From: JBBSWB01 sp038046465
GTDB taxonomy: Archaea > Nanobdellota > Nanobdellia > Woesearchaeales > GW2011-AR9
Length of the DNA: 22,819 nt
Direction: 5' to 3'
Assembly: GCA_038046465.1 (NCBI GenBank)
Contig: JBBSWB010000004.1
Location: forward strand, 1-22,819
Shown in pieces: positions 22,768 to 22,819 of this stretch. Under the pieces are notes generated by a model that was given only the letters and a program-made list of their open reading frames with translations, made no database searches and had not been told where the DNA came from. Position 1 is the stretch's first letter; each line of letters begins with the position of its first letter. The position numbers and the translations under genes are program-made.

Positions 22768-22819
22768 AGGCTTAGTAGAAAGTCATCTTGAAAATTACTC
22801 TTAGGTTGTAGGCTATTAG

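Noticed and set aside
1..22819. CRISPR array, insertion sequence or prophage
   Set aside because: No spaced direct repeats, transposase, integrase or terminal inverted repeats were seen; the only long repeats are those within the paralogous radical SAM genes.

Overview
This AT-rich window reads as a cell-surface glycan locus from an archaeon. Three things point to Archaea. Short T/A boxes (TTTAAA or TTATAAA type) lie about 25-28 nt upstream of many start codons, the layout expected of TATA/TFB promoters making leaderless mRNAs. The sugar-nucleotide cassette matches the 3-acetamido pathway known from methanogens. The membrane enzymes are archaeal-type (GT39, AglD/flippase-like). A small-genome lineage such as the DPANN group is plausible, but there is no rRNA or other phylogenetic marker here to settle it. 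No mobile element, CRISPR array or convincing tRNA was found.

Layout. (1) 47-7000: a CDP-alcohol phosphatidyltransferase-like protein; a small winged-helix regulator with palindromic sites around its promoter; a short SAM methyltransferase; a SPASM radical SAM enzyme; a Wzx-type flippase; two more methyltransferase-fold proteins; and a second CDP-alcohol phosphatidyltransferase-like protein. Both CDP-alcohol proteins have changed active-site motifs. (2) 7148-11184: two closely related B12-binding-type radical SAM enzymes in tandem, which share a 262-bp identical tract, plus an FkbM methyltransferase that overlaps the second radical SAM gene by ATGA. (3) 11222-16699, minus strand: two GT2 glycosyltransferases flank an oxidoreductase, an aminotransferase, an acetyltransferase and a UDP-GlcNAc 2-epimerase. 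These four enzymes would convert UDP-GlcNAc to a 2,3-diacetamido sugar and its manno epimer. (4) 16838-19100: a second DegT-family protein, then (minus strand) a FemAB-like acyltransferase and, upstream of it, a polysaccharide deacetylase. (5) 20236-22710: a GT39-type membrane glycosyltransferase and a flippase-like membrane protein.

Together the genes make sense as a pathway. Nucleotide-activated diacetamido sugars are made in the cytosol and assembled by GT2 enzymes on a polyprenyl carrier. The chain is decorated by methyltransferases and radical SAM enzymes, flipped by the Wzx protein, extended outside by the GT39 enzyme, and perhaps N-deacetylated and N-acylated by the deacetylase/FemAB pair. 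The CDP-alcohol-like proteins could attach or make a phospho-alcohol, but their altered motifs leave that open. The most notable non-coding structure is a pair of perfect 10-bp hairpins at 20077-20140, between the deacetylase and GT39 genes.
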